Positions 7,248 through 17,980 are shown, counted from the stretch's first letter. The stretch: 64,000 nt of DNA from Brevibacillus dissolubilis (GCF_006170445.1 NZ_VCNA01000013.1:1-64000), one strand, 5' to 3'. Translations and numbers: made by a program. The notes: generated from the sequence alone by a model not told the origin.

Positions 7248-7958
7248 ATGAGCAACGGTCCTGGGGAGTTGACTGTAAAGGATGTGCAGCACAGTTATGG
7301 GACAGGCAAAATCAAGGTTCCTGTTCTGTACGATATTAATGTGCACATCGACAATCGTGAATTTGTGGCCTTGTGCGGGACGTCGGGATCAGGGAAATCC
7401 ACCCTGCTAAGCCTGATGGCCGGTCTGACGCGACCCGATGCCGGACAGATTCATATCAACGGAGAAGAAATCTCCCGTTATAACGAAAATGAGCTGTGCC
7501 TGTTTCGCCGCAGATGCATGGGATTCGTGTTCCAGTCGTTTAACCTGCTGCCTAACCTGACGGCATTGGAGAATGTAGAGCTTCCGCTGATTTTTGCCGG
7601 GGAGTCGGTCAAGCGGCGGCGTCAAAGGGCAGCGGATATGCTGGCGATGGTCGGATTGGATGGACGGACGGGTCATAAGCCGAATGAATTGAGCGGCGGT
7701 CAGCAGCAGCGTGTCAGTATTGCCCGTGCACTGGTGAATAATCCGAGCATTGTGCTGGCAGACGAGCCGACGGGGAATCTGGACAGTGTGACCGAAAAAG
7801 AGATCCTGCAGCTGATGCGGCAGATGAATCGGGAGCATGGTACGACATTTGTGATCGTCACGCATGATACCGAGGTAGCCAATCAGTCAGACCGGGTGAT
7901 TCATCTGCAGGACGGACGGGTCGTGCAAAAGGATACGACCATGATCCATGCAACATAA
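7248..7958 (+). CDS. MacB/LolD-type ABC transporter ATP-binding protein
   Basis: 236 residues. It powers the neighbouring permease by ATP hydrolysis. Walker A is GTSGSGKST, Q-loop FQSFNLLP, signature LSGGQQQR, Walker B IVLADEPTGNLD and the H-loop His in VTHD. The close match to the LolD/MacB group, plus the downstream permease and membrane fusion protein, points to a mechanotransmission-type exporter rather than an importer. Start ATG at 7248 has AAGGGGG seven bases upstream. First gene of a three-gene operon; a possible promoter is TTTACA/TAAATA around 7163-7192. Confidence 0.93.
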   Translation: MSNGPGELTVKDVQHSYGTGKIKVPVLYDINVHIDNREFVALCGTSGSGKSTLLSLMAGLTRPDAGQIHINGEEISRYNENELCLFRRRCMGFVFQSFNLLPNLTALENVELPLIFAGESVKRRRQRAADMLAMVGLDGRTGHKPNELSGGQQQRVSIARALVNNPSIVLADEPTGNLDSVTEKEILQLMRQMNREHGTTFVIVTHDTEVANQSDRVIHLQDGRVVQKDTTMIHAT

Positions 7959-7973
7959 CGGAGGAGAATCAAT

Positions 7974-9461
7974 GTGAAATTACTGGACTCACTGCGGATT
8001 GTCTGGCGGAACCTGTGGCGGATGAAGCTTCGCACGATTTTGACCTCGGTCGGTGTCATGATCGGAACGGCTGCGATCGTCGCGATGATATCGCTCAGTC
8101 TGGGACTGCGGGAGAATGCCGTCAAAAGCCTGGAGAACTTCGGTAATCTGACGGAGATGGATGTACAGCCGGCCTATATGTCACCGGATGGACAAACGCC
8201 AATCCCTCCCGAACAGATGAAGAAGCTCAACTATCAAGCCGTACAGGAACTCAAGCAAATCGAAGGAATTGAATCAGTCATCCCGGTCAAATCGCTGCAA
8301 GGCGGTGCCCAGATCAAGCTGGGTCGTCGGGAAGGTGATATACAACTGATGGGGATCGATGTCCATGAATCCCGCTCGTCCAAGTCGGATGAGATTGAAA
8401 AAGGAACCTATCTGACCGGCTCTGCCAATGAAATCGTCGTCACCTATGAAATGCCCCGTATGATGCGTGACGTGGAAAAGGAGCGTCGGGAAGCGAGGAA
8501 ACGCAATGCTTCCGGCGCAGGCTCTGACCCGATGATGCAAGGTGGCTATCCTCCCTATGGGATGGAAGGCGGAGGTTCGGACGCGGCTACCGTCGATATG
8601 GTGGGGAAGACGGCGACACTCGTGATCAACCGACAATTCATGGTGGACAACGAGCCGAAGTTTGAGAAAAAAGAGATTCGCGTGCGCGTAGTCGGTCAAC
8701 TCGCCAAGTCTGACGGAATGAGCCGTTTTGGCGGCAATATGGCATTTGTTCCATTGGAGATGATCAATGAGTTAAACAAATGGCTCAACCCGGAAGGCAT
8801 GAATCAAGGTTTTGATCCATACGGCGGGATGCAGCCCCAGCAAAAGCGTACCCGCTCCCGTACCGAGCAGGAAGAAGTGATTTTTGATTCAATTACAGTG
8901 AAGGTCGGGTCACGTGAACAGGTAGAGCCTACCTTGGAACGCGTACAAAGAATCGGCTTCGAGATCTACTCCCCTGCCCGTGCACTCAAAGAAATCAATC
9001 AGTTCTTTTTTGTTGTCCAGCTGATTCTTGGGGGGATCGCTGCGATCTCACTGTTGGTTGCTTCCATTGGTATTATCAATACGATGATCATGTCTATTCT
9101 GGAGCGTACGAGAGAGATCGGGATTATGAAGGTGATTGGGGCTACCGTGTACAATATCCGCTGGCTGTTTTTGATCGAATCAGGCTTTATCGGTCTGATC
9201 GGGGGTATATCCGGGTTGGGCCTCGCCTGGGGTGCGGTACAGCTGTTAAATTACGTGGCGCGAAGTAATCCGGAGTTTAGTAATGTGCTTGGCGGTGGTG
9301 GGCCAGGTGGACCTGAGGGTATCCAGCAATTGGCGGTCGTGCCGCTCTGGCTGGCTGGATTTGCGGTTGGGTTTGCCTTTTTGATCGGGATTCTGGCGGG
9401 GATCTTCCCTGCGTTTCGTGCATCCCGTCTCAGTCCATTGCAGGCCATTCGCTCTGAATAA
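7974..9461 (+). CDS. MacB-like ABC transporter permease
   Basis: 495 residues from GTG at 7974, preceded by GGAGGAG. One N-terminal membrane helix, a large extracytoplasmic MacB_PCD-type domain (about 50-340), then three C-terminal helices (FtsX domain) with ERTREIGIMKVIGA, the family's coupling region. It should work with the ATPase 15 bases upstream and the fusion protein 23 bases downstream to export a peptide, lipid or drug. Odd features are two Gly/Met/Tyr-rich inserts in the outer domain (around GYPPYGMEGGG and GFDPYGGMQPQQ) that look flexible. Substrate unknown. Confidence 0.9.
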   Translation: MKLLDSLRIVWRNLWRMKLRTILTSVGVMIGTAAIVAMISLSLGLRENAVKSLENFGNLTEMDVQPAYMSPDGQTPIPPEQMKKLNYQAVQELKQIEGIESVIPVKSLQGGAQIKLGRREGDIQLMGIDVHESRSSKSDEIEKGTYLTGSANEIVVTYEMPRMMRDVEKERREARKRNASGAGSDPMMQGGYPPYGMEGGGSDAATVDMVGKTATLVINRQFMVDNEPKFEKKEIRVRVVGQLAKSDGMSRFGGNMAFVPLEMINELNKWLNPEGMNQGFDPYGGMQPQQKRTRSRTEQEEVIFDSITVKVGSREQVEPTLERVQRIGFEIYSPARALKEINQFFFVVQLILGGIAAISLLVASIGIINTMIMSILERTREIGIMKVIGATVYNIRWLFLIESGFIGLIGGISGLGLAWGAVQLLNYVARSNPEFSNVLGGGGPGGPEGIQQLAVVPLWLAGFAVGFAFLIGILAGIFPAFRASRLSPLQAIRSE

Positions 9462-9484
9462 TGAGAATGTGAGGAAGAGTATAG

Positions 9485-11035
9485 ATGAAAAAGAAATGGT
9501 GGATTCTTGGCGCGATCGGGGTATTACTTGCAGGTGGCGGATATTATGGATATCAGCAGTATTTTTCGGTGCAGGATGCGGCGAATGTAGGTGAAGTCCC
9601 GCCTCCGCCCTCTTTTCCAAGTGCTGTGGTAGACCGTGGAGAGGTGAAGAAATCAATCTACGCAACAGGCGTGGTCGAAGCCAAGGCACGGGAGGAAGTC
9701 AAAGCAGAAGGCTCGGGCAAAATCCAGCAGCTCCTCGTCAAGGAGGGGCAGCAGGTGAAAAAAGGCGATGTCCTCTTCACCATCGACGGCACGGACGCGA
9801 CCCTGGAATATCAGAAGCACGAGATCTCGCTGGAGCGGCTGACCTCGGAGCTGGCTGATCTCAAAGACCGCAAGCCCGTGATCACCTCTACTGCACGAGG
9901 AAAGGTCAAAGAAGTGTTAATCAAAGAAGGCGAATCGGTCACACCTGAAACCGTGGTCGCCAAGCTGATTGATCCGGATCATCTTAAGATCGTCGGTCAA
10001 TTCTCCAGTGTTGAGATTGATGAGTTCAAGGTCGGGATGAAGGTACGCATCTTTTTAACCGGATCTCTCACTTACACCAATGGCGTCGTCTCCAAGATTG
10101 ACCGTGTCGGTGAAAAGAAAGAGGGTGCCCCCGGCTTTCACGGTGTAGAGGTGCTGGTAGATAATCCTGGTTCTCTGTATGTGAATGATTTTGGACAAGT
10201 AGAATACCGGAACGCGTCTGGCGAAATCTTCATGAGCCAAGTACCGACCAAGTTCGAAATCCCAGATGAGATCGAACTGACAGCCGGAACCCACGGCAAA
10301 GTCGGCAAGGTCTTGATCGATACCAACGATAACATCCAGCCGAAGCAACAGATTGCTACGATGGATCTGAAATCCTCTGAACTGGAAATCCGCGAAAAAG
10401 AGATTGCCCTGAAGGAGTCTCAGCTGATTCTTGGTCAGAAAAAACAAGAGCTGTCCAAAAAACAAGTTGTCGCTCCGACTAGCGGTACAGTTACGAAGCT
10501 GGATGTGAAAGTGGGAGACACCGTCGATCCGGGTAAGGCCGCAATGGTGATCATGGATGCCTCTACCGTCTATATGAAAGCATATGTGGATGAGATTGAT
10601 ATTCCGTCGATTAAGACGGGACAATCAGTTGATGTGTATGTGACGGCATTTGGCAACAAGGCTTTTCCAGGCACGGTCGTGGAAATCCCGCAGGAAGGCA
10701 CCCAGCAGGATAAGACGGTCCGCTTCGAAGTCAAGGTAGCGATCAAAGACAGCAGCAGCATGAAGCACGGGATGACTGGTGACTGCGATATCCATATCGT
10801 GAAAAAGGATGATGTCCCGCGTCTCCCGCTGAATGCCGTGGAGATCATGGAAGAAGGCAAAGGAACGGTCATGGTGAAAGACCCAAAAACGGGCCAGCCG
10901 ATGCCAAAAGAGGTGCAGGTCGGTATCGAGGGTGCAGAATTCGTGGAAATTCTCGGCGGCTTGAATGCTGGTGATGAAGTGCTGATCACCAATGGCGGTG
11001 GCGGCGGAGGTATGGAGCCGATGCCGGTCGGATAA
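9485..11035 (+). CDS. Membrane fusion protein (HlyD/MacA-like) of the ABC exporter
   Basis: 516 residues, longer than the usual 350-400. An N-terminal membrane anchor (about 5-22) is followed by two copies of a biotinyl-lipoyl/barrel-sandwich pattern: GKIQQLLVKEGQQVKKGDVL early and GTVTKLDVKVGDTVDPG in the second half. Between them are beta-barrel regions and a coiled helical part (EIREKEIALKESQLILGQK). The end is Gly-rich. In Gram-positives these adaptors connect the MacB permease to wall-side partners or substrates. Operon order ATPase-permease-adaptor is the reverse of the Gram-negative macAB order. The apparent duplication is noted as unusual. Confidence 0.88.
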   Translation: MKKKWWILGAIGVLLAGGGYYGYQQYFSVQDAANVGEVPPPPSFPSAVVDRGEVKKSIYATGVVEAKAREEVKAEGSGKIQQLLVKEGQQVKKGDVLFTIDGTDATLEYQKHEISLERLTSELADLKDRKPVITSTARGKVKEVLIKEGESVTPETVVAKLIDPDHLKIVGQFSSVEIDEFKVGMKVRIFLTGSLTYTNGVVSKIDRVGEKKEGAPGFHGVEVLVDNPGSLYVNDFGQVEYRNASGEIFMSQVPTKFEIPDEIELTAGTHGKVGKVLIDTNDNIQPKQQIATMDLKSSELEIREKEIALKESQLILGQKKQELSKKQVVAPTSGTVTKLDVKVGDTVDPGKAAMVIMDASTVYMKAYVDEIDIPSIKTGQSVDVYVTAFGNKAFPGTVVEIPQEGTQQDKTVRFEVKVAIKDSSSMKHGMTGDCDIHIVKKDDVPRLPLNAVEIMEEGKGTVMVKDPKTGQPMPKEVQVGIEGAEFVEILGGLNAGDEVLITNGGGGGGMEPMPVG

Positions 11036-11095
11036 GGACTGTCTGTACGCCGGTTACGCCTAGAGCAATGCAATGATGTTTTGTCTTAAAGAAAA

Positions 11096-11149
11096 AACTC
11101 CCCGCAGCAGAAGGTTGATTCATTACATCACCTTCTCGGGCGGGGAGTT
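11096..11149. terminator. Bidirectional terminator between ABC operon and chemoreceptor gene
   Basis: AACTCCCCGC / GCGGGGAGTT outer stem with an inner AGAAGGT/ACCTTCT stem, A-run before and T-run after. It lies between convergent genes and can serve both. Confidence 0.85.
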
Positions 11150-11213
11150 CTTTGTTTTGGCGGGTCGGGGCAATTGCTCTAAAAATAGTGCAGTTGCCGT
11201 GGGCTGGCTCTGA

Positions 11214-13205
11214 TTATGTGCGGAACCGGCTGAGCAGATCGTTTAATTCCATCGACATCTTACTTAATCCGTAGGCAAAGGTGCTGATCTCCTCCATCGA
11301 AGCGAGCTGTTGCTCGGAGGCAGCGGCTGTGTATTTAGTGGTATCGGCGGTTTTTTCAGCGATCTGGGCCACATGGTCGACCGTGGCATTGACGCGTTCT
11401 GTCTGTTCACTCATATGGCTGGATATTTCTTTGACAGCTTGGATCTGAGCGGTCACCTGTTGGGCTGCGTCGAGGAGGCGCTGGAAGGCTTCGCCAGTAT
11501 CGCTGATGATCGCAAGCCCGGTACGCACTTCCTCGGTTACTCGGTGCATCGAGGTGATCGACGTGCTGGAATCGCTCTGAATCGAGGCGACCAGATTGGC
11601 TACTTGGCTGGTGGAGGCTGCGGTCTGCTCTGCCAGCTTACGCACCTCGTCGGCTACGATGGCGAACCCTCTCCCCTGCTCTCCGGCGCGGGCTGCTTCG
11701 ATGGCGGCATTGAGTGCGAGGAGGTTGGTCTGAGAAGCAATCCCTTGAATCAGCTCGACGATCTGGTTGATCTCTTGGGAGCGCTGACCCAGATGCTCGA
11801 TGGTGAAGACCAGCTGGTGTACGGCCTCATTGATGTTGTCCATCTGTGCCACAGCCTGCTGGATTGAACGATTCCCCTGCTCGGCTTGTAAGGTGGCAGC
11901 ATCAGAAGTTGCTGCTACAACTGTCGACGTCTCTGCAATCGCAATAATCCCTGTCGTCATCTCTTCGATGGCCCCGGCTGATTGAGCCGTACCACTCACC
12001 TGCTGGTCAGCGCCCATTTTCACCTGTTGGATCGAGAGGGTGATCTGGTTGGTCGCTTGGGCATTCTGTTCCGCATGGGCGGACAGCTCTTGGGAAGCAG
12101 ATGAGACCTGATGGGCGGCTTGAGCGATTCGTTCGAGCAGGGTGCGCATGTTGTGCATCATCTGCTGTGTCGATTGACCGAGCAGTCCCACCTCATCCCG
12201 GCGGTTGAGATCAGCAGGCGCTACCTGCATGATCAGAGAACCTTTGGCGACGTCATCGAGGATCAGGGACAGCCTTTTGAGCGGGGCAATGATCCGTTTT
12301 TGCAGCATCCATGTAATGAGAATCAGGACAAACACCAAAAGCAGGCCCGCAATCAGATTGACCGCTTTGACATCCTGTTTGATTTCGCTGGTGGTCTTCA
12401 TGTTCTGCGCGAGATAGACGACACCCATCTGTTGGCCTGAGATATCAGTCAGCCAAGAGACTTGCTGGCCCACTTCTTGTCCATCCAGGGTGGTAAACGA
12501 AATGCCCCTCTGCTTCTCGTCTTCGGTCAGGGTCTGCTCCAGCCCGGTGATCATCTCTTGGGTTACACTGGTCGCTGTTGATTGGAAAATACCTGTGTCG
12601 GTCAGAACGGCGATGTCGACCTGCAGGGTTTGTTTGAATTCACTCAACGCCTTGTCGTCCACCAAACGTCCAAACACGAGAATACCGGCAGGATCGCCTT
12701 TGCCGTCATTGTCGGTGATCAGGGAAGCGGTGATGACGGCGAGACCTTGCTTGGTCTGTACAAGTCCGCTGAACTCCGGTTCTTTGGTGAGGCGGTTGAG
12801 AATGTCCCTGCCAAGCGCTGTGCTGAATTCCGGCACATCCCCTGTCTGGGTGACAATCTTGCCGTCGAGTCGGCTGGTGGCGATAAAATGCAGACCAGGT
12901 GTAGCATCCACTGCCGCATTGACATTTTCTTCGATCCAAGCATGATTGGATTGCATCATGGCCTGTCTGAACTCTTCCCAGTGAGAGTAGCCGATCGTAA
13001 GCCCATGGAGATTCTGTGCCATTTGGCTGATCAGGCTGTGGACGGCATTGCTGGCGTTCTGGATGCGTTCTTGTTCAGAGTGGATCAGATTCTGGGTGAT
13101 GTTGGCATAGAGGTAGTATCCTGTGCATGTAAGTGGAATCAACAAAAGAAAAACGATCATCAAAAGGAGTTGGTAGGTTAGCGAAAGCCGTCTTGTTGAT
13201 TGCAT
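11214..13205 (-). CDS. Methyl-accepting chemotaxis protein, CHASE4-like sensor
   Basis: 663 residues. It senses an extracellular signal and controls CheA. One membrane helix at about 10-33, an outer domain (about 35-280) with [21 protein letters not shown], which resembles CHASE4, a second helix (about 283-303), HAMP (about 304-360) and a long signalling coiled coil. The tip that binds CheA/CheW reads [20 protein letters not shown]. Start ATG at 13205 has GGGAGA upstream. It ends on a bidirectional terminator. The neighbouring receptor gene runs the same way but has its own terminator and promoter, so they are separate units. Ligand unknown. Confidence 0.92.
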   Translation of the reverse strand: MQSTRRLSLTYQLLLMIVFLLLIPLTCTGYYLYANITQNLIHSEQERIQNASNAVHSLISQMAQNLHGLTIGYSHWEEFRQAMMQSNHAWIEENVNAAVDATPGLHFIATSRLDGKIVTQTGDVPEFSTALGRDILNRLTKEPEFSGLVQTKQGLAVITASLITDNDGKGDPAGILVFGRLVDDKALSEFKQTLQVDIAVLTDTGIFQSTATSVTQEMITGLEQTLTEDEKQRGISFTTLDGQEVGQQVSWLTDISGQQMGVVYLAQNMKTTSEIKQDVKAVNLIAGLLLVFVLILITWMLQKRIIAPLKRLSLILDDVAKGSLIMQVAPADLNRRDEVGLLGQSTQQMMHNMRTLLERIAQAAHQVSSASQELSAHAEQNAQATNQITLSIQQVKMGADQQVSGTAQSAGAIEEMTTGIIAIAETSTVVAATSDAATLQAEQGNRSIQQAVAQMDNINEAVHQLVFTIEHLGQRSQEINQIVELIQGIASQTNLLALNAAIEAARAGEQGRGFAIVADEVRKLAEQTAASTSQVANLVASIQSDSSTSITSMHRVTEEVRTGLAIISDTGEAFQRLLDAAQQVTAQIQAVKEISSHMSEQTERVNATVDHVAQIAEKTADTTKYTAAASEQQLASMEEISTFAYGLSKMSMELNDLLSRFRT

Positions 13206-13319
13206 AGTGTCTCCCTTTCCCGATGGTGTACCATTATGGCCAACAAAAATTGCACCATCTAACTATACACCGTGATCCTGAGACTTTAGAAGCAGGAATC
13301 CTTAAAAATAAGAAAAAAA

Positions 13320-13343
13320 GAAGCCATCTGACTCAATGGCTTC
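13320..13343 (-). terminator. Terminator after the second chemoreceptor gene
   Basis: GAAGCCAT/ATGGCTTC stem, eight-base loop and a run of seven T on the minus strand, about 35 bases after the stop at 13378. Confidence 0.92.
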
Positions 13344-13377
13344 CTGATGCTTCCATCCTTATTTTTACCCAACATAT

Positions 13378-15417
13378 TTATAGTTGGAATTTGCGGATTA
13401 ATTCTTCCAATTCCAGTGACATACGGTTAAGCGAGACAGCAGATGCTTCGATCTCTTCCATGGAGGCGAGCTGCACCTGCGTGTAGGAGGCCACGGTCTG
13501 GGAGCGTTCGGATGATTCTCTCGCGATACCGGACATCTCCTCGATGGAGGCTAATATTTCTTCGGTACCAGCCGACATCTCTTCGGAGGAGGTAGATACG
13601 TCGCTGATCTGCCGGGCAATATTGTTCAGCGAGTGGAGAATACGCTGGAAGGCCTCTCTTGCTTCATCGGCAAGTGCTCTGCCTGCGGACACCTCGCGTG
13701 TTACCTGCTGCATCGCGTCAGCCGATTGACCTGCGTCTTGTTGGACGGATTGGATCAGGTGAACGATCTGCTGAGCGGAATCGGCTGTCTGTTCGGCCAG
13801 CTTGCGCACTTCTTCGGCAACGATGGAAAAGCCTCTGCCATGCTCACCTGCACGGGCTGCTTCAATGCTTGCATTGAGTGCGAGCAGGTTGGTCTGGGAT
13901 GCGATTCCCGTGATGACCTCGACGATCTGCCCAATCTCGCGTGAACGGCTGTTGAGACGCTCAGCCACCTCTTGGGAGATGTTGACCGACTGTCCGATCA
14001 GCTCCATCTGCCGGACGGCTTTTTCCATAGTGGCATTACCGAGCTGGGCCTGTTCAGCTGAGGTGGTGGAGACTTCGGAGACGATCGTCGATGACTCTGC
14101 GATACGCTGGATGCCAATCGTCATGTCATGCATGGTTTTGACGCTCTCTTCGGCCGCTGATTCTTGGCGCTCGTTGCCGGAAGCCAGCTCCAGCATGGAT
14201 GTGGCGATCTCCTGTGATGCTTTGGTCGTCTGCTCGACACTTGCATTTAACTCTTCTGACAGGGACGCTACCCGCTCAGCTGCTGATCTGGATGCCGACA
14301 AGGTCTCACGGAATGCCTCTGCCATGATATTGAGCGCAGTACCGACTTCCTGCAGTTCATCCCGGGTATCGACCTCCACCCGAGCAAACAAGTCACCTGC
14401 CGCATATTGATTCGTCAAGGCTACCAGATGATTAACCGTGTACCGGATCGAACGGGAGAGCGCGACGAACAGATAGGCTGTCACGAGAATCACCACAAAA
14501 GCGACGATGGCGATCACTTGCAGCTTTTGTTCCTCAGAAGCACTCCGCTCTTGCAGGCGCTGCATCAGGTCCTCTTCCATGCGGTCATAGAGCAAGTATT
14601 GCGCATCCAGTGCGGTGCTCAACTTGGAGAAGCCTGATGATTGGGGCTTACTCTCTGGATTGGCAGCCTCACCAAAGAGATACGGCTCCATCTCTTCGAG
14701 TAAAGCAAGTGTAGCTTGATCAGCCTCCTGATGCACCTTTTCCAGCTCTTCTTGCAGGTCAGGGCGCTTGGAGAAGATCAGCTCTATCCCGTGAGTCTGC
14801 TTCTCCAAATCAGCACGGATACCAAAATAGTTAGCGAACACCGAATTCTTTTCATCAGGATTGGAAGCGTGCAGAGCAGCCTGTGAGACGTGACCCGTTA
14901 ACGTTGGCAAAAGACTGACCACGCCGTCCATCAGGTAATAGGTGTCCAGCTCCGGGTCGAGGATCAGATTCGAGGTCTCTCCGATGTATGTAAGGAATTG
15001 CGTCAGTTCGTTGATAAATTCAGTTCGTTGCACGATGCTTTGCTCAGTTGGCAGGCTGCTCAGCTGCTGGCTGGTCTCCTTCCAGTGGGTCTTGATCTCC
15101 TCCCATCTCGTGTCGGTCGCAAGCTCGGCCCCATACCGGCTGTTGACCTCATCGACACCACTGATCGCCGCATCGACTTCTGCAGTTGATCCCCCGCGGT
15201 GCATCTGAACTGCCTGCAGGACTTCTTTGACCGCCTGCGTGTAGGTGACCCCCATCTGTTCTTTTCGTGTAAACTCGATCGATTCCGAAATATCGGTAAA
15301 CAAGGTGTATAACATGGTGAAGATCAACACCAGCAACAAGCATCCGATAAAGACAAACTTGTTTCGGAACCGCATGCGGTTCATGAAAAGCATCGCTGGA
15401 CGCAGCAAGGCATTCAC
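13378..15417 (-). CDS. Methyl-accepting chemotaxis protein (paralogue of the one at 44617)
   Basis: 679 residues from GTG at 15417. This start has AAGGAG upstream and gives [21 protein letters not shown], which lines up with the start of the receptor at 46713; a frame from 15462 adds 15 unlikely residues. Helices at about 20-40 and 315-335 enclose an all-helical outer domain with QMHRGGS and [16 protein letters not shown], reminiscent of nitrate/nitrite-sensing (NIT-like) helical sensors. HAMP and an MCP signalling domain follow, with [20 protein letters not shown] at the tip. The second Ala of the tip is Ser here. Ligand unknown. Confidence 0.92.
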   Translation of the reverse strand: MNALLRPAMLFMNRMRFRNKFVFIGCLLLVLIFTMLYTLFTDISESIEFTRKEQMGVTYTQAVKEVLQAVQMHRGGSTAEVDAAISGVDEVNSRYGAELATDTRWEEIKTHWKETSQQLSSLPTEQSIVQRTEFINELTQFLTYIGETSNLILDPELDTYYLMDGVVSLLPTLTGHVSQAALHASNPDEKNSVFANYFGIRADLEKQTHGIELIFSKRPDLQEELEKVHQEADQATLALLEEMEPYLFGEAANPESKPQSSGFSKLSTALDAQYLLYDRMEEDLMQRLQERSASEEQKLQVIAIVAFVVILVTAYLFVALSRSIRYTVNHLVALTNQYAAGDLFARVEVDTRDELQEVGTALNIMAEAFRETLSASRSAAERVASLSEELNASVEQTTKASQEIATSMLELASGNERQESAAEESVKTMHDMTIGIQRIAESSTIVSEVSTTSAEQAQLGNATMEKAVRQMELIGQSVNISQEVAERLNSRSREIGQIVEVITGIASQTNLLALNASIEAARAGEHGRGFSIVAEEVRKLAEQTADSAQQIVHLIQSVQQDAGQSADAMQQVTREVSAGRALADEAREAFQRILHSLNNIARQISDVSTSSEEMSAGTEEILASIEEMSGIARESSERSQTVASYTQVQLASMEEIEASAVSLNRMSLELEELIRKFQL

Positions 15418-15492
15418 AAGCTCTCTCTCCTTCTCTTTATATCTCTCTGTAAACATACTCATTCTCTATCATATAATGTCAGTTTACCTAGC

Positions 15493-15522
15493 ATTATATT
15501 CTTTGAGTGAATGAGAGAGCAA
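15493..15522 (-). promoter_or_regulatory. Sigma-A promoter of the second chemoreceptor gene
   Basis: Minus-strand TTGCTC (15517-15522) and a perfect TATAAT (15493-15498) with an 18-base spacer, about 75 bases before the chosen GTG start. Confidence 0.65.
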
Positions 15523-15582
15523 TTAAATTTTTTCGATCATTCATAAGAATCTCTATTGAGTGACTCAAATTCGATAAAATGA

Positions 15583-15650
15583 AAAAAGCCCACTGGCTCC
15601 CACACAGCACAGGCTACCGTTACCTGCGTGTTGCGGCCAGAGGGCTTTTT
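15583..15650 (-). terminator. Terminator after the YCF48-like lipoprotein gene
   Basis: Stem AAAAAGCCC-CTGGC with GCCAG-AGGGCTTTTT on a large loop; minus-strand T-run follows. It lies 12 bases after the stop at 15662. Confidence 0.75.
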
Positions 15651-15661
15651 CTTTTGGGGGA

Positions 15662-16891
15662 CTATGTCCGAGTCGGGTCCACCTGTTTCCATGTGCGCCC
15701 GCCATCTGTTGTCTTGTAGAGATTCATATGATCAGGAGTGCCTGCGACTACCCAACCCGTCTGGCGATCCACAAAATCCACCTGCATGATGATCGGATTG
15801 GCTTCGAGGATCCCTGTAATCTGCTCGGCCGTAGAGAGCTGCTCCCATGTGCGGAAACCATCACCGGAATAGTACAGCCCCGAGCGTGTCGCCATCCATC
15901 CTGTCTGTGGATCAACAAAATCATAAGAAGGATTGGCCTCCATATCATGGTGAACCAGCAACGCGCGCGGACTCCAGCTCTCACCACCGTCCGTGGTGGC
16001 CCATACGTCAAACGAGACCTGTGTCTCATCGGCCCGATTCACAGCCAACAAACCGTTCTGTGTATCGAAGAACGTAGGCACACCGACGAAATAAACCGCT
16101 TCCCCCTGTACCTCATACGGGAGCACTTGCTTTTGCCAGCTGACACCACCATCCTGCGTACGGTACATCCACGGCTGTTGCCCTGTACGGATCGTGTGGG
16201 ACATCCAGCCCTTTTTCTCGGTCGAAAAGACAACCGCTTCCTTCACACCCGCTATCGGCAACTTCTGATCGGCATCCTGCTCCCCGATGAGCGTCTTCCA
16301 TGTCTCTCCTCCGTCATTGGTCGCAAGCAGCTCCACTACATTGGAGTTGGCCCCACCCCGGATGAAGGAGGTGAGCCAGCCTTGCTTTTCATTGAGGAAA
16401 AACAGCTTGTTGTTGCTGCCTTCGTGCTGGCGTGGCTGCCCTGCTTTCCATGTCTTGCCGCCGTCAGCCGTGTGGTAAGTGGTGAACTCTTTTCCCTTTT
16501 CTACCGTGACCCAAGCGTGTGCCCGGTCCAGGAAAAAGGCGTTGGTCAGGCTGAAATCGCTCTCCACTGACCTTACCTCCTGCCAGTGCACGCCGCCTTC
16601 GTCAGTACGGATGACAGATGCCAGAAAGGCCGGATTAGCAGCAGACGGGGCAGTCGTTCCTTCCGCCGGACGGCGACCGTAAGCCCAGCCGGTTTTTTCA
16701 TCCAGCATCGACAGGCGGTAGCTGAAATCACCGATCTTCTTCCCTGGCGCGCCAGTGGCTGGAGACTCTCCTGCTGCACCTGGTTCAGCCGGTTTCACGG
16801 TTGGTTCATTCACGCCGCAGCCAGAAGCGAGCAGCAGCATGCCTGCGGTACATGCATAAAAAAGGCGTCTCCACCCAATATGTGTGTTCAT
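15662..16891 (-). CDS. Lipoprotein with YCF48/BNR-like beta-propeller repeats
   Basis: 409 residues. A lipoprotein signal peptide ends in LLASGC (Cys about 25), so it is tethered to the outer face of the membrane. The mature part is made of repeats carrying the Asp-box-like TxDGGxTW pattern (TADGGKTWK, TNDGGETWK, TQDGGVSWQ, TTDGGESWS, TTDGGRTWK), as in YCF48/photosystem II assembly factor-like propellers and sialidase BNR repeats. Such proteins bind partners or polysaccharide; no catalytic residues of sialidases are evident. Start ATG at 16891 has AGGAGGG. Monocistronic with its own terminator. Function unknown. Confidence 0.85.
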   Translation of the reverse strand: MNTHIGWRRLFYACTAGMLLLASGCGVNEPTVKPAEPGAAGESPATGAPGKKIGDFSYRLSMLDEKTGWAYGRRPAEGTTAPSAANPAFLASVIRTDEGGVHWQEVRSVESDFSLTNAFFLDRAHAWVTVEKGKEFTTYHTADGGKTWKAGQPRQHEGSNNKLFFLNEKQGWLTSFIRGGANSNVVELLATNDGGETWKTLIGEQDADQKLPIAGVKEAVVFSTEKKGWMSHTIRTGQQPWMYRTQDGGVSWQKQVLPYEVQGEAVYFVGVPTFFDTQNGLLAVNRADETQVSFDVWATTDGGESWSPRALLVHHDMEANPSYDFVDPQTGWMATRSGLYYSGDGFRTWEQLSTAEQITGILEANPIIMQVDFVDRQTGWVVAGTPDHMNLYKTTDGGRTWKQVDPTRT

Positions 16892-17002
16892 GAGGGATCC
16901 CTCCTGTTTTTTTCTCAGTTGTGGTATGGGGTATATACAAAAGCAGAGAAACTGTCAGGAACAGCTTCCCTGCTTTTGAGACGCAAGTGTTGGATGTTTC
17001 GT

Positions 17003-17980
17003 TTATTGTACCAAAAGCGTGGAATTCGAATACCAGTTCACACCACTGCGTGGGTTGAGACCGAAGACGCGAGCTCCCCATTTGCTGTTGTCGTACCCGG
17101 TCTCTGCTTTGAGCCAGTGACGGTACTCCACGTTTTTCCCGACAGCACTATCGTATTTGTAGTAGGTGTAGAATGGCAGTGGCAATGGTTGCAGGCTGGC
17201 AGAACCAGTTGGAGTGTATTGCCAGGAGCCTTTGTGACCCTGTGCCAGGCTTGCATCCCAACGGTAGCAGGTCCAAGTCGCGGTTGGGGCAGATGCGGTG
17301 TAGCAGGTCTTGGTCTGCAGACCGCCGCTGCGGGTTACGGTTGTGTCACGGGTGATGTTGAGCGCGTCAGTGGTAGCATTATAGGTGGCGATATAGTTGT
17401 TTTCACAGTTGATTTTGTTGGTGCCGCAGCCATACCACGGTTTCCATGCAGCTCTGCGCTTCTCAACAGCCGTACCGGTCGCATTGGTGTAGAGACGGGA
17501 GATCTCCGCTGCTACAACGCCGGATGCGGTGTCCGTCATAACCGCTTGGTGTAAGCTGACATTGGCACCCATACCAGCGCCGTCCAGCTGGTAGACGCCG
17601 ATCCCGGCACTCCAGTGGGCACGCGCATATTTGTAGGTGGAGCTGACTACGCCGTCCGCCCACAGCATCGTCCCGTTGGCTGTGCTTACGTCAGCACGTC
17701 CAACTGTCATCGGGGATGGGACATATTCACGGTAGCCTGTCGGTGCACTGTTGTCGATGACTTCCGGCCAGGTTACGGCAACCATCATGGCGGCCAGCTG
17801 GTTTTGCTTCAGGCCGGAGGTGCCGAGATTGCTCCCTGCCGCGTTGATCGCATCAGTCAATGGCACATCACCGTATTTTGCCGCTTCAGCAGCTGGAGTA
17901 TTGCCAAACATACCAAGCAGGCACAGACCTGCCGTCGCCGTCACGAACGCTTTTCTCAATAAGGAGCTGAATTTTTTCAT
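17003..17980 (-). CDS. Secreted protein of unknown function, actinobacterial flavour
   Basis: 325 residues from ATG at 17980, which overlaps the stop of the preceding gene (ATGA), so translation is coupled. Signal peptide MKKFSSLLRKAFVTATAG... with cleavage near AEA. The mature protein has LAAMMVAVTWPEV, HWSAGIGVYQLDGAG and AAWKPWYGCG; the W-x-G-x-G-x-x-Q-L-D pattern recalls secreted lysozyme-like or hypothetical proteins that I associate with Actinobacteria. Four or more Cys residues (CGTNKINCENN, CYTASAP, TCYRWD) suggest disulphides. It may act on the cell wall or a polymer, but no active site can be assigned. It probably works with the FxLYD-like protein encoded just upstream. Confidence 0.75.
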   Translation of the reverse strand: MKKFSSLLRKAFVTATAGLCLLGMFGNTPAAEAAKYGDVPLTDAINAAGSNLGTSGLKQNQLAAMMVAVTWPEVIDNSAPTGYREYVPSPMTVGRADVSTANGTMLWADGVVSSTYKYARAHWSAGIGVYQLDGAGMGANVSLHQAVMTDTASGVVAAEISRLYTNATGTAVEKRRAAWKPWYGCGTNKINCENNYIATYNATTDALNITRDTTVTRSGGLQTKTCYTASAPTATWTCYRWDASLAQGHKGSWQYTPTGSASLQPLPLPFYTYYKYDSAVGKNVEYRHWLKAETGYDNSKWGARVFGLNPRSGVNWYSNSTLLVQ

